Shown here piece by piece: positions 23,901 through 36,223 of a stretch of DNA of 64,000 nt; the stretch's first letter is position 1, and every line of letters begins with the position of its first letter. This DNA comes from Stercorarius parasiticus. Its lineage: Eukaryota; Chordata; Aves; Charadriiformes; Stercorariidae. The stretch is taken from the NCBI GenBank assembly GCA_013396915.1, contig VWZL01005147.1, positions 35,711 to 99,710 of the forward strand, written 5' to 3'. The notes beneath the pieces are model-generated. The model was given only the letters and a program-made list of their open reading frames with translations. It had not been told where the DNA came from and searched no databases. The translations under genes and the position numbers were made by a program.

Positions 23901-26900
23901 AGCTTTCATTTACCACTCTCAGAAAATATCCAAAAGCATGAAGTTTGGTCAGCACATTAAAGCAACAGAGATGTTCTATGAAAATTCAAAATTAAAGAAA
24001 TGATCATGAAAACTGGTGCATCTCAGTAATGGAAGGTTGGCTACAGTAACAATGAAGAGGGAAAAATAAGAACTGAAAGATGCACATTTATATGAATAAG
24101 ATCTATTATAGGACAAAATAATGAATATTATTTATACAATAGTGCTTTTCAGGAAAAGACAGGAAAGACTTCATCATCATTATGCAACAGAAAGACTGTG
24201 TGCCCCAAGCTCCTGCAGGACACCTGCACGCCAGGCTTGACACATCTCTGCCTGACTTACAGTTCAGTGCTAGGGCGCAGGACACCACAGTGCTGCCAAA
24301 TGCCAAAAACCATTCTGTAGTCACCACTGTGGCATTGCCACATACTGGTTTACCGCTGGCACAACCAGATGTTAGCTGGAGAGCCCTGTTTCAAGCAATA
24401 GATACAAGGGAACGTTTCATCACTGATTTTCATGTGCTAAGCAGAATTCAGAGAGTGATGAGCCTGTCAGGGTCTGAGGGAGACAAGTGCCTCATGTCCA
24501 GAAACTCAAATGCCACTGGGGCAGCTAAATATTTTCCTGCCCTATGCGTGTTTTTAATTTGAATCTGCCTGTGACTATTGCCCACCTGGTTACGTTAAAT
24601 GTAACCAGCAGGCTCCTCTGGTAAAATGTCAGACACCTCTGCTGTGCAAAGGACGCCCGTCAGCCGTTCCCTACCACCGTATGAGTACGGGAGGAATGCC
24701 CACACAACAGGAACCATTCATAGTAACGCTCCGTTAACCTCTGGGACTTCATTCTCCTATTTCAACACACAATGGGTAGCACAAAGCCTACAGACCTTCC
24801 AGAAAGGTCTATCATCAGGAAAGGTCACTATTTTGAAAACTGCCTTTTTGACTCTGTCTTTTGAAGACGCAGTTCTCACAAAGCGGAAAGGTATGGGTGA
24901 CCAGGACTGCCTCCAGGACACCAGACTCTGACTGCCATCTCTGGGCACAGACGCAGCTGGCCGCACCAGTGCAAAGCAGCACACTAGCTACTACAAAATA
25001 GCAAATATGTTTTCAATTCAGAACGAAACAATCAATCAATTGATCACACCAAGAAGTCACATCTACTCATTCCAGGGGGACCTTCAAGGTGCTGGTCTGG
25101 ATTTCTTAAGGTGCTTGATAGTGAAGGACCCACCTGGGTAAGCAGTGCTCTTTTTGTCCCCGTGTGTGACTGAAGAAATAGATGGGCAGAGCTACTTTTT
25201 CACTTAGTTTTGTATTTGGGTTTTTACACCTGCATCAGAAGGTGAGCTGTAGGTCCACGCTCTAGAGCTGCGCTCCTACCATAGCCTGACACAGGGTCAC
25301 TCGTGGAGTTGCTGAGAACTGCACGTATAGCAGCTAGGTCTTATACATTAAGTACTTGAGGTTCTCATTTCTTAATGTTTACCTTATACTCAATGACTAA
25401 GGAAAAAAGAGGCTTGTGCATTTCTGTTTGTTAGCCTGATTTTCAAATCTCTTATCACCTACATGTTCCCTGCTGTATTCCAAGAAATCTCCGAGTGCCA
25501 AGCACTTCCAAAGAGCAGGTGAAGAGCGCACATTTCTACATAGTCTAACTTGCAGCAAATATTTAAATAATGACATTAAAAAACAGGGACAAATTTAAAG
25601 AGGTTCTGAGAAATTATGACGCCTATTGAGCATGTAAAAGTTTTCTGTGAATGCTCTACAGAAAATTCCTGTTAGAAAAAAACCCCAAAAAGAGATGATC
25701 TGAGTGTAGTTCACTGTCACAGGACGGCTACACACACTGACATTGCAGCATGGGGCTGTCAATTAAACAAAAAGCAGCAAAATTCTGCAACAAGAAACTG
25801 CGCAGATGCAGAATCGGGTAGAGAACGAGAGCACAAATTTGCATGCTGCCTGTTATGCACAAAAGGAAGAACGATTTCAGTGTTTACTGGGGGAGCACAG
25901 CTACCCCAGAGCAGCTCCGGCAGGGCTGCAGAGGGGGAAAAGTATTCTAGACACATAACAGGTATTTCCATATGACTTTCACTGCTGTTATGATATTTTA
26001 ACATTAAAAAAAAATTAAAGCTTCTCTAAAGATTTCAGTTTCATCACATAATGAAATAGCATTCTTATAAGGGAACAGGTGAAGTCCTTCAAAAGATGTT
26101 CAACACGCAGAAGTGATGAACAAATGCAAGTTACAGACATGAGTGAACCTGAAGCAGACTGGATATCTGAGAATTAGGCCTTTGGGGATGTTGCTCTATG
26201 AAAGCAACTGGAATCTTGCCAGTGACGGGAGAAAGTGCTCTTGGCCCACGTGGTAAAGGAATCACTGCTTTCAGCTCATTAACTCCAACAGGAATCAGCC
26301 AACAGCACTGGATCCAGAATGAGTTCTGTCAGAAGTTGAAAGAATACCTTAGAGGAAGATTTCCAACAAGGACTCTATTGAATAAACTGTGACAGAAGAT
26401 GGCTTTGAAGACACAGGCCGGTTGGTGTGGATGATGAATAAAATGTTCTTATTCTGTATGGTAGCTGAGGTTACAGCTGGTAAGCACTTCACCAGCTCTG
26501 GCACTGGAGTCAGGACGCCCAAAGGATTTAAAGCCGTAGGATTCATTAAACCCTTGAGCTCAGACAAGGGCCAAAAGGCTCTGGCTGAAGCAGAGATCGC
26601 CAGAGCGCCAGAGGCTTGACAGCGTGAGACAAGTATGTGACAGCATTGCTTAAACAAGGAGGGAGCTCTGTGGGAGTGGCAGGACTCCTGAAAAACAGGT
26701 GGCTTCAAGAAAGATAGGGTCAAGCAGAGCTACCAGATAAGAACTAGAGGCAAATTCCCACTAATTGTACACCTTCAGGTGAAAGCAAACAGTACGAATC
26801 GAAAGCTCATCTTATGCTCTGTGACCACAGAGCCTTATGAAGATGTAAGACAGCCCTGTCACTCAACAAAAAAAAGACTGATACCTGTAGCAACTAAAAT

Positions 26901-29484
26901 AGTAAAAGCTTGCATCAAGTGTGTGAGCCCACCAGCCAGACAAAACAATGACCCTTGAGCTCAGTACCTATGGAGGCAAGAGACTTTGCTATTCCTATTA
27001 ATGAGTTCCATTGCAGCAGCATCATGCTTTTCACACGCTAGCTACTTTAACATAACATGAAGCTTGATCTTGCTCCAGAGAAGAAGTTGTTTAGGACGAG
27101 CTATTGCATGAGGAAAGACTGGGTTCAACTGCATTTTTGCAACTCAGTGGAAGATGAACAGAGCAATGCTGAAACTCCCGAAGTTACCTTGTTAGGAACA
27201 AACATGAGGGCAGGCGTCCATGCTTCCCTTCAAACATGCCACTACCTTCTTTGACGATGCTGTCTGTTCAGAAGCACTGGGGCTTCAGCACTCCCCAACT
27301 TGTAAGGCATCACACTGTCCAGGATCCATCAGCCAGAGAAGTGAATGAGCCAGGTAACACCGATCCCGCTGTCTGCAGTGTCGTATCACAAGAGAATATC
27401 ATCTTTTGCAGGAAATAAGCTGGAAACTGTCTACAAGCAACAGCAAAACTTCCCTAACACTTCCACTGATTACAGATGAACTCTTGTTATAGAGGAAGCA
27501 TCTCACCCATTGCAGAGCAGCACCGCGCGAGAGTTTGCTGGGCCTGGTAAAGATTAACAGCCAGGTACAGCTCTCCTCAGATTATGGAAGTGAAAAAGAG
27601 ATACAGACTCCATCAAGAGAATTATCATTCTGTGCAGCTCACACATTCCTGCAATATTTCAAATGGACCAAAAACTAGAAGTAGGAAAACTGTCCGGAAA
27701 TAAAACAAAAGGGTAAAAAAAATTACCAGAAAATATAACCAAGAACTGAGAGCAGCTTAAATACACCTTAGTAGAGAAACAAAAATACATTTCAGTCCTT
27801 GAAGAAACCTGTGCTAATGGACAGTATTTCCAGTCCAAAATAGATAAAATAACAAACATCTTTAAAGAAAGAGGAAAAATAAAGTGTAATTGATATCAGA
27901 TTACTTCAGATATTTATTATGGAGAATACTGTATAAAGTGCACAACTAGCTTCATTTTGCAATCAAATGTGGTGAGGTGTTGTCAAGATTGCTCATTTTA
28001 ATTTATACACAGCTTAAAATACAGGGTTGACCTGAGATGCAGCTCTGAAGTACTCCAGTTATTTTTGGCCACTGAGGTTTTGAAAGCTCACCCTGCACCT
28101 GTGGTTCAAAAAAAAAAAGAAAAGAGAAAAAGTGCCTGTCTTCCAAAGTGCACGGTAGAGATAGGAAAAGTATATATTGGTATGCCAAGAAAACTTAATA
28201 GGCTAGAGAGTGAACCAATAGGAAGACTGAAAAAGAGAGATCATCACGAAACTTCCCTGCTCAAGCAGCAGGACTCTAGGGAAGCGTATGTATTCTAACT
28301 GAGCTCAAGGACTACAGGACGCTTAGGAAAACCATGTTTCATTTGTGTTGTAATAGTCCTTGCAGGAACTTAGGAGAGACTCACATAACAGTGTGCTGGC
28401 TGCTTCCAACACTGAAGATAAAACAGCAGTTGCAAATTCAGAAGTGTGTAATGGAAGTGCAGTAAGGGAGGTGTCACACCAGGAACAGTGATCCTGAGCA
28501 TGCAGCGGTCATGGCATTGCATCTGCCAACATGCAAAGGTTTATAAAGGTTAATGACGTGGCAGAGAAGTGGGTTGTGGAGGCATTTGCAAGACAGGAAT
28601 GCATCTATGCTGGTAAAGAGTTGGTTAAGGAAAAGGGAACGACAGGAAAATGCTACAGAATTCAGGTTGAAATAACAAACCAGAAAAATAATCACTGCAG
28701 CAATATTAAAAATGTGTTGCAGATAAGACTTCACTGTGTCTCAGTTTGTTTTTGTAAAGAGGAATATTAATTCTAAGTGATCTAATCACAGCAGTTTGAG
28801 GCTGGAGAACAAACGCCTGGAATAGTAGTAGAACAAAAGAAGAATGCAATTTTGGTGCTGGGGAAAAAAGGATGGTAACAATAAGATAAAGTGGAATGTA
28901 ACTGTGGATCAAATGAAATAGCATGGTTTGGGAAACTGTAGATGACAACCCAGTAAACACTGAGTAAAGGCCACAGTGGTGAGAATCAGGGTTTCTGCTG
29001 GATCTAAAGCAAAAATCTTAAGAATTTTGGCATTGTATGAAATGCTGAAAAATATATTATCAGCAATGCTGAATAATCCATCAGAAATAACAGCAGGAGA
29101 ATCAAATTAATACCTTTTCACAACCAGTCTACCAACTACATAACACTATGTGCCAAAAGCAGGGTTGAATTTTTGCTTGTTTGCAGTACGGGTAACAAAG
29201 GAAAAAAAACAAAGGTTGAGAATCTGATAGTGTGGAAGTGCTGGGCAGCTGCATTTACTTTTAATGCAATTTAGTATCACAGATTCGTGGCACCTTTGAA
29301 AATCAGGCTCTAAAAAGATAAAACTTACAATTTACCTGGACAAACTTGGTAATTAAAGATACCTAAAGGCTGTGTTATTCACCTGAAGGAACCAAAAAAA
29401 GGGCAATTTTAACCTGGATCCCAAATAAAATGTTAGAGGACTGTCTTTAAGGAGATTCTGTGAGAAAACACCTTGCATAATCAG
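20929..29484. other. Intergenic region downstream of GAS7, no gene seen
   Basis: About 8.5 kb with no supportable coding exon on either strand, including none resembling recoverin. It is moderately AT-rich. Part of it could belong to a longer GAS7 3' UTR, since I recall that the human GAS7 mRNA has a 3' UTR of several kilobases, but nothing in the sequence proves it. Confidence 0.5.
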
Positions 29485-29504
29485 GAAAGGTTTTGAACAT
29501 CTCA

Positions 29505-29510
29505 TTTATT
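29505..29510 (-). terminator. GAS7: Candidate GAS7 polyadenylation signal
   Basis: AATAAA on the minus strand, the first canonical hexamer about 810 nt after the GAS7 stop. It is followed in the transcript direction by a G/T-rich stretch (AAGGTGTTTTCTC) at a plausible distance. A variant ATTAAA lies at 30162-30167. Motif evidence only. Confidence 0.35.
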
Positions 29511-29817
29511 CCTTGGTATATAACCTCTTTCTGTCATTGAGGGCACTCAGACAGCAAATGAGGTAGGTATAGCACAACAAAGTCTTTCCTGATAAATAAC
29601 GGTGATGGCAATGCTTTCAACCTTATTGATTGGTCCAGAACAGAAATCATGATGATAATGGGTTTATGTATCCCTGAGAGGGAGTATAAAACAGGAAGAA
29701 CAGGAGTCTTCTCCATAGATTTTGGGAGAAGGGCCATCACTTCACTGCCACGGTGGGAAATGGTGTTATATGAAATAAATCTATTTGCACAACATTGCTG
29801 CGAGACATGCGTGTTTA

Positions 29818-29946
29818 GAGATGGGGGAGCCAGAAAAGTTAATTGACTTGCCTGTGGCCATGAAAGCAGTCAGTGACAGACCTGGGATTCATGATCAGGA
29901 CTTCCCTGCCTCCTGCATCATGTTCAAACACTTATCTACTTGCTGG
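29818..29946 (-). mobile_element. MIR-like SINE relic
   Basis: On the plus strand AGTTAATTGACTTGCCTGTG, then GACAGACCTGGGATTC, matches the reverse complement of the MIR/CORE-SINE core (GTTAAGTGACTTGCCCAAGG, then GGCAGAGCTGGGATTC). The element itself is therefore on the minus strand, sense to GAS7. It is old and degraded; the family assignment within CORE-SINEs is uncertain. Confidence 0.55.
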
Positions 29947-30317
29947 CCAGAGGCGCACTGCACGGTTGTTCTAACATACTGTATAAAGATAGTCATGCAA
30001 GGGATGTAGCACAAAGTCACTGAAGAACAGAGCTCTCTCTCTTCACCAGAAAGCAGATTTCTTCTGGAAGCTGCGTGCAATTGGGAACCTCTGTTGGGAA
30101 GCACACATCTGGTTTCTTCACCCCGGAATGTCTGCTTAAGGCTTAGCACAATGAGGACCATTTTAATGACTAAATGTAACAGAGATAGCCCATACAGGCA
30201 TAAATTACAAGGTGTCTGGTAGTGGAACAACCTTTTCCCTATGCGCTTCTGACCCTTAAAAAACAAACATTAGCCTGGTTACTTCAGTGGACTCATCACA
30301 TACAACTACAGAACAGT

Positions 30318-30431
30318 CTATATTTCCATGTCCACAGGTCGGATATCTCCAGTTTTGTGTTCTTTTACCCACAGTTCCCTGTCTTTGGCAGGATCCACTT
30401 TCCGAAGCAACTGATCCACGAGCTCTACTGT
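30318..30431 (-). CDS. GAS7: GAS7 last coding exon
   Basis: Minus-strand exon with acceptor GTTTTAG, 37 codons and TAG (30320-30318). It reads TVELVDQLLRKVDPAKDREL then WVKEHKTGDIRPVDMEI. This is the C-terminal segment after the F-BAR helices and is highly conserved; the terminal RPVDMEI matches mammalian GAS7 as I recall it. It joins the exon at 31162 in phase 0 (FNQS-TVEL). Confidence 0.97.
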   Translation of the reverse strand, partial: TVELVDQLLRKVDPAKDRELWVKEHKTGDIRPVDMEI

Positions 30432-31161
30432 CTAAAACAAACAAAACAAGAATCAAAATGTCAAGGGTGCATTTCAAGCAGAGACGGTCATTCCTCTGAA
30501 GTGTAGAGCAGCTATGGGCATGCCTGTGTTGCATTTGCAGACAAATGAGAACTGCACATACACAAGTCTCGGTGGGCAACAGCCAGATCCGAATGTGAAC
30601 CTTGTAGCAGGAAGCAGAGGATTGGTAGACTTTTAACGCCAAGCAGAGACATGCTTCCTATGCCAGGCATTGGCCACTCAGTCTCTGGCTCCTGTCCTGC
30701 AATCTGTACCTTACACCAAATACAACCATGTACTGAGGTGGGCATACATTCCCTGTATTTTAGTATTTGAAAATTAGCCAGTTTTTTGATAAGCAAATAA
30801 TATATACTCCCTCCCCCAACAGTGAAACTACCATCTTCCTTGCAAGACTAGATGACCTCAAGGAGTAGTGCATGATGCTGGGAGAGCCAATAATGGCTCA
30901 TACTGACTAAATGTAATTAAATTCATTGTGTCTCCCCCAGCAAAAAGCTGCGATCCAGCAGTATGAAATGTGACCAGGATCAGAGAGTCTTGGAGGAGCA
31001 GGACTGTAGGGTGGCAGACAGTACTGCTGCAAACTAACAAACTGACTGCACAGACTTTTCACATCTCCTTTTGATACAGGTCACTCAGATCAGGATAGGG
31101 ACCGTTCTGCTCAGCTGAAGTGCAATAAAGACCAAAGGGACCGAACATAAAGCAGACTTAC
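30432..31161 (-). other. GAS7: GAS7 intron
   Basis: 730-nt intron with donor GTAAGT at 31161 and AG ending at 30432. Nothing else recognised. Confidence 0.8.
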
Positions 31162-31260
31162 ACTTTGGTTGAACATGTCTGTCTCATGCCGCAGCTGTGT
31201 ATATTGGCAAAGATGCTGCCGAATCATCTCCACCCTTTCAACTTCTAGTCTCTCAAGCTC
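31162..31260 (-). CDS. GAS7: GAS7 coding exon, distal F-BAR helix
   Basis: 99 nt, 33 codons: ELERLEVERVEMIRQHLCQY then TQLRHETDMFNQS. Acceptor TGTCCAG, donor GTAAGT. It encodes the helix near the end of the F-BAR domain, where LExERVEMIRQHLxxY is typical of the family. Both ends are phase 0. Confidence 0.97.
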
Positions 31261-33655
31261 CTGGACATGAAGGAAAACAAGTCCATATTTTTCTTGGAAG
31301 CTGAGCTTGAAGGCCCAGAGAAAGGATGACACACAAAAGGTTGCCAGTCAGTGCAGTTACAGATACTACCCTAGGGTCACGCTTTGGAGCTGAACTCTGT
31401 GGTTGCACATCCCTCTGATTTGCAGAGAATCTGAGACAGTAAGCAACAGAAGTCACTTCAGCCTGAGCCTAACGATAGAAAAGAAGGTTGAAGCCTTTCC
31501 AAAACAGAGACAACCAAGGCAGAGACAGGAGCTACTGTCTTCAGGGACACTGCAGGCGAGAGTGAATCTGTTTCCAAAGCTTTGCAATCTTTGTTGCTAG
31601 CTCCAGAAGTTACAGTTATTCCTTGGGGAAACAGGAGACTGCACTGGGGTGTATGGCTCAGACGGCCTGACTGCCCTCGGTCTAACCAGACACCTCTAAG
31701 AGCAGTTTTATCTGTTCACCAGATGATGAGCTGGGACAAGTCTCCACCTCGCTCAGCTGGCAGTAAGCAGACCCCAGCAACGCTTTAGTTGAAAAGGCAG
31801 GTGATTTCTAACTTTCCTCCTGAGTTTTTCTGCCTCCCTCATCTCCTGGATTCTGATATTATACCCTAAAATCTATATTTAGTCCGTCCTTGTCTATCTG
31901 AGCAGTAGTAATGGAAGTGGCATACTATGGAAGTCCGCTTTTAAAGATAAAAACTGTGATGGAGTTTGCTGTTTCACTAGAAAGCTCTGTATTCAGAGAG
32001 ACATCAATGGGGCCAAATCTTAAAAAACCTGCTTGCAGAAGGCATTTCTGGTGTCCACTTACTGGGCATCATGGTGGAGTGCAACCTGCACATATAGAAG
32101 TAGGCACGCTGCTACACTGCCTTCCCTGTGCTATCTCCAATTTGTTAAACGTCTTTTGTGAAACAGATCCTTCATTACAGCACAAAAGTCTCAGGTGGCA
32201 GACTATCTGCCTGGGGAGGAAGAAGGGCAAAGGAGCTTATAGTATGGACAGGACTGAAACAGACTGAGTTACAATCGCTGTTGCCGATTGATGTACTGCC
32301 CTTTTGGAAAAAAGGGCCCACTTTGAACTCAGGCTCCCTTACATAGGGCACAGATGCACAGGACCAGAACGCAGAACCCAGTGTGCTAGTGCTGGTAAGC
32401 ATGCCATACACAGAATGTGCATTGTATCTACACCAGAAACTTCAGGGAAGAAGGTATACAAGGAAACACAAATCTTTACACCTTGACTCTCTCGACTTTG
32501 TATTGCTTGTGAACTAATCTGTATCTGAACTGATCAGACACAGACTGTTTTTCAACTTAAGATTTTATATTCATGTATACCAAGGCTTGCTTCAAATGCT
32601 TCTCAGCCTGAGTTTCACAACTGACAAACCTGCCATGTAGGTTTGCAGGTTATGACTTCCCTCTTGAGCTATCGACTAGAGCACTTCTGAGTTGTACTTC
32701 TCCAGGAGCAAATATGCAGCTAACATATACCTGGCCATATCTGGACACAGTGCCACTGATGGTCAGTGGCATTTGCATCAGTGAGAAACCACCAGTGAAG
32801 CTGAGAGGAAAATCAGATCCCTTATGTACAGGAACAGCCAGCTTTTTCTCTCTTGTTCTGCTTTTGGGCAGACATCTGCCTCCTGGTTTTCCACTCACCC
32901 ATCTGCCTTTATTTATTTACTGAAGTTTAAATATTGCACTGACACACTTCCAAATGCTGAGCAATTTATTACCCTGCTTCTTATTAGGAGGAGTTTGAAG
33001 TTTTGTGTTTGTCCAATGAGAAAAAAGATATGCAAAAGACATTTTTATTTCCCACTTTTGAAAGCAATTGGCTGTTGTCCATAAGGGCTCTAAGGAAAGA
33101 CATGAGGGAGGAACCCTAAAACCAAAGTACAGGTATTTCAAGGAATACAGCACATCAAAGCTCTATTTTTGGCATGTTGGCGATTAATCCCAAAGGTATA
33201 CACCCTTAGGTGAATACTGTGAGCTGTGTTATCTTCAGAGAAACAGAACAATAGGCAATTAAAGTATGCCTCTTCTGAGCTGGCAATTTTTGTGAAAAAA
33301 TTGTAAAATCACAGAATATAAAAATCCATTAATGTATAAATGGACTCAATGATTTATCACATGTTTTTCCATGTCTTCCTTGTGCATTCCTTCATCCTTC
33401 CTGGGGACAATTCCAGCCTTCTGGCCCCTAAGCAGCCCTGAACTGGTGTAATGCTTTCTGCAACACAACAATTATTTCTTCCTTCCCCTAATGATATGTG
33501 ATTTTCTTAGAACTGAGAACAGGAAATACAATGGGAGATTTATCACCCAATTTTACCCAATGTTTTGCACTGTAATTAGCTATGAATGATGAATGTTGTA
33601 CGCTATTACAATTCTGCAATGTTATACATGTAAAATGCTGCATAGGGTTACATAC
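31261..33655 (-). other. GAS7: GAS7 intron
   Basis: 2.4-kb intron, donor GTATGT at 33655. No repeat or exon recognised inside; open frames on the plus strand are short and unrelated. Confidence 0.8.
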
Positions 33656-33735
33656 CAGAGTGGTGGTCACCATTTCCTCAAACCACTTGGACTGGGCTTG
33701 ATTGTAAAGATCCACGCAGCGCATCAGGTCATCTC
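33656..33735 (-). CDS. GAS7: GAS7 coding exon, F-BAR helix
   Basis: 80 nt: two bases completing a split glycine codon, then 26 codons DDLMRCVDLYNQAQSKWFEE then MVTTTL. Acceptor TTTTCAG, donor GTATGT. The motif YNxxQxxWxEEM is characteristic of the long F-BAR helices that form the curved dimer. Confidence 0.97.
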
Positions 33736-36099
33736 CTGAAAAGTTCAAGACAGCAACGCATTAGTCCTCTCCAGCCAGTGTCACCAAACTTAAAAGGAAA
33801 CTGCAGTTCAGGCTTTGTAGACAGGTCCAGAAGGTTTGATGGTCAGTCCCGATGGAGCTGAAGGCAGTTCTGTTACATTGTATTTGTGAGGTGCAACAAA
33901 ATTTCAACAAAATGCCTGCATTCCATGTGTGGTAAAAGATAGGCGACTGGGGTGAGAAAGGATGAGGGGGAAAGAAAGATTTTAAAAGGAAAATATGAAC
34001 ATTAAGCAGTATTTTACAAAATGCCCAGAACTATGAAGGCAAGTTACTTCAGTTAAAAAAATAAACAGTCATAGACAGGAAGTTATATCTGAAAACCAAA
34101 ATAATTACAATGGGAAATCTATCATAATGAGCTGCAGGGTAGCACTCTGTAGGTGAGACTGCATTCAAGAGGAGTCTGTTTAAAATGGGCATGAAGCGTC
34201 AGGTTTAAGCTGTCTGAGATTGAGGGATACTTCTGTGCAACCTCAACCCAGCTGCACGCTCATGCATTCTCCAGCCTCTGAAGACGCACGATTCCAGTCG
34301 AGCTCTAGCTTCCTCCTGTGTTCAGGGCAGTGACACAGTAAGCTGCGATTATTTCAATTTTTTCTTTGTTGCAGGACTCTGCTCTGACAGAGAGGAAAAG
34401 GTGGTTGGAAAATCTGGAAAGAATGTCTCAGAGATTACTGCTTTCTGACTAATAAATTCTCTTTCTTCTTTAAATGAGGCTAATGGTTTGATGCCTAGGT
34501 CCAGAGCTCAAATTGATCCTGTTCTTTTAGGTGCAAAAAGGTCTTTATACATAAACTGGGAACAAAGAACAGGACTCCACAGACCAAAGTGTCAAAGAAG
34601 TAAATGCAACTGGAAGCCTCTCATGGACTTAAAATCTGGGGTGGCAACCAAAGTGTACAAAGGAAAAAGCATTCAGGGCTTAAAGCTCAGCAATAAGCTT
34701 ATCTACCCAGATAGGGGACGTCTGGTCTGACATAACAAGGCCGAACTAGTGGCTCCCACACTCCAGGAAACTCCTCAGGAACTATCTGACTTGGGGTTAT
34801 CCTCCACCCACCTGAGTGAATCTGAGCCACCGAATAGCCAGCAACATGAAAGCCATGAAACACAGACCAATCCACGGGAGCACAAAGCAACGCCATGTGT
34901 CAGTAACCTGGGGGATCATAGAAGGGCTCTGGTCTAGAGCTCTCTAGTCCTACCGTCCACTTGCAGCAGGCATCATTTCAGAGCCAGATCACTACATGCT
35001 GCTGCTGTGCATGTGGCAAGCACCTCAGCTGGGCTGCGGGTTAGCACTACCGGTGGGGATGGGGCAAGTCCTGCCCTGCCGTGCACCGTAACAGCGGCAC
35101 AAAGCGGGGAGAGCGACGGGGAGACTCACACCGAACTCTGGGTTACTCCCATCTGATCTTCAGCTCTCCCTTGCTTGTTCAATAAATACCTGTTGCAAAC
35201 AATTTCTGAGGACCCAAGAGAACACAGAGAGGCTGTGAATTTGCAGACAGATGAAGGGCACATCTTGTGGAGCCTCCTGTTGCTAACACATAGCTTTTGT
35301 TTCTCCTCAAATGGTTGTCTATACACATGGTCACACTGCAAATGACTCTCCTCAGTCTCCTCAAAACCCAGACAGGCTATTCTGAAGTTTTATAAGCCTC
35401 AGAACTAAGAAGGACCACTCTGCCAAGGAATGGACCCATGAAGAGATGAAATATGGAAGCCCTAGTTAAACCATATTTTCAGCAAAGGATCAGCTTTGCA
35501 GATCTCAAGAAAGACAGCTCCTGATGGATCCTGTAGAAGTGGTTTGAGCCTCTGTAAAACATGCATAAGTCATACCAAGTAGCTGCACCCTCAGCACAGT
35601 TTAGCACACACTACCATATCCTTATTTTAGTTACTGAGTAGCAGTGGAAAAAAGACAAAAAGTTCACTTTTAAGGAAAAAGACAGTAATAGGAAGCATAA
35701 TAGGCACCCACATATTTGTAAGTGACTGTGATTTAGGAAAGAACCAAGATAGGAACTATGATGTAAGGAAGAAACATCCTCAGCTTTGAATCTGACTTTG
35801 AAAGTTTCACAAACATTCAGTTATTTCATCACACTTTCACAAAACAAAAGGACAATTCACCCTCCTTTTACTGTTCTCGCCCCAGTTATCAAAATTACCA
35901 TTTTGTGACATCTGAGTTAGAAAACTGGGCTTGTTTCTTCAGGGGATTTCATAACAAACAGATTTGTAGCACGGTTCACTTTGACTTTGTAGCAATATTA
36001 GAAAAACCAAGAAACACGTGGGTGGATGGGCAGTTGCACCCCATCTTGTTCCTGTTATCCTGTGCTTGTCTCCTGCCATTGATGGACACAGGTACTCAC
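33736..36099 (-). other. GAS7: GAS7 intron
   Basis: 2.4-kb intron, donor GTGAGT at 36099. No recognisable exon, RNA gene or transposon. Confidence 0.8.
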
Positions 36100-36223
36100 C
36101 CGCCTGAGTGGACTTCCGTCTTGCCTTTTTAATTTCCTCTTCCGTCTTGTTGCTGAGCTTCACCTCTAGCTGCTGCGTTTTCATTTCCAGATCCTTCTGT
36201 CTCTCTGTCAAGGCTTTCCGGGC
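36100..36223 (-). CDS. GAS7: GAS7 coding exon, F-BAR coiled-coil core
   Basis: 124 nt: 41 codons plus the first base of a glycine codon. It begins ARKALTERQKDLEMKTQQLE, continues VKLSNKTEEEIKKARRKS, and ends TQA. The charged, heptad-like sequence with the basic cluster KKARRK fits the membrane-facing coiled-coil helix of the F-BAR dimer. The acceptor is TCCAAG, slightly unusual in having A before AG. Donor GTGAGT. Confidence 0.97.

Larger units (their letters stand above)
29485..30317 (-). other. GAS7: Probable GAS7 3' UTR (proximal part)
   Basis: Minus-strand sequence after the GAS7 stop, down to the first AATAAA. It contains a MIR-like SINE. A longer UTR extending further left is possible. 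Confidence 0.4.

Noticed and set aside
24182..24562. 126-codon plus-strand frame downstream of GAS7.
   Set aside because: No family resemblance and no flanking exon signals or neighbouring partner exons.
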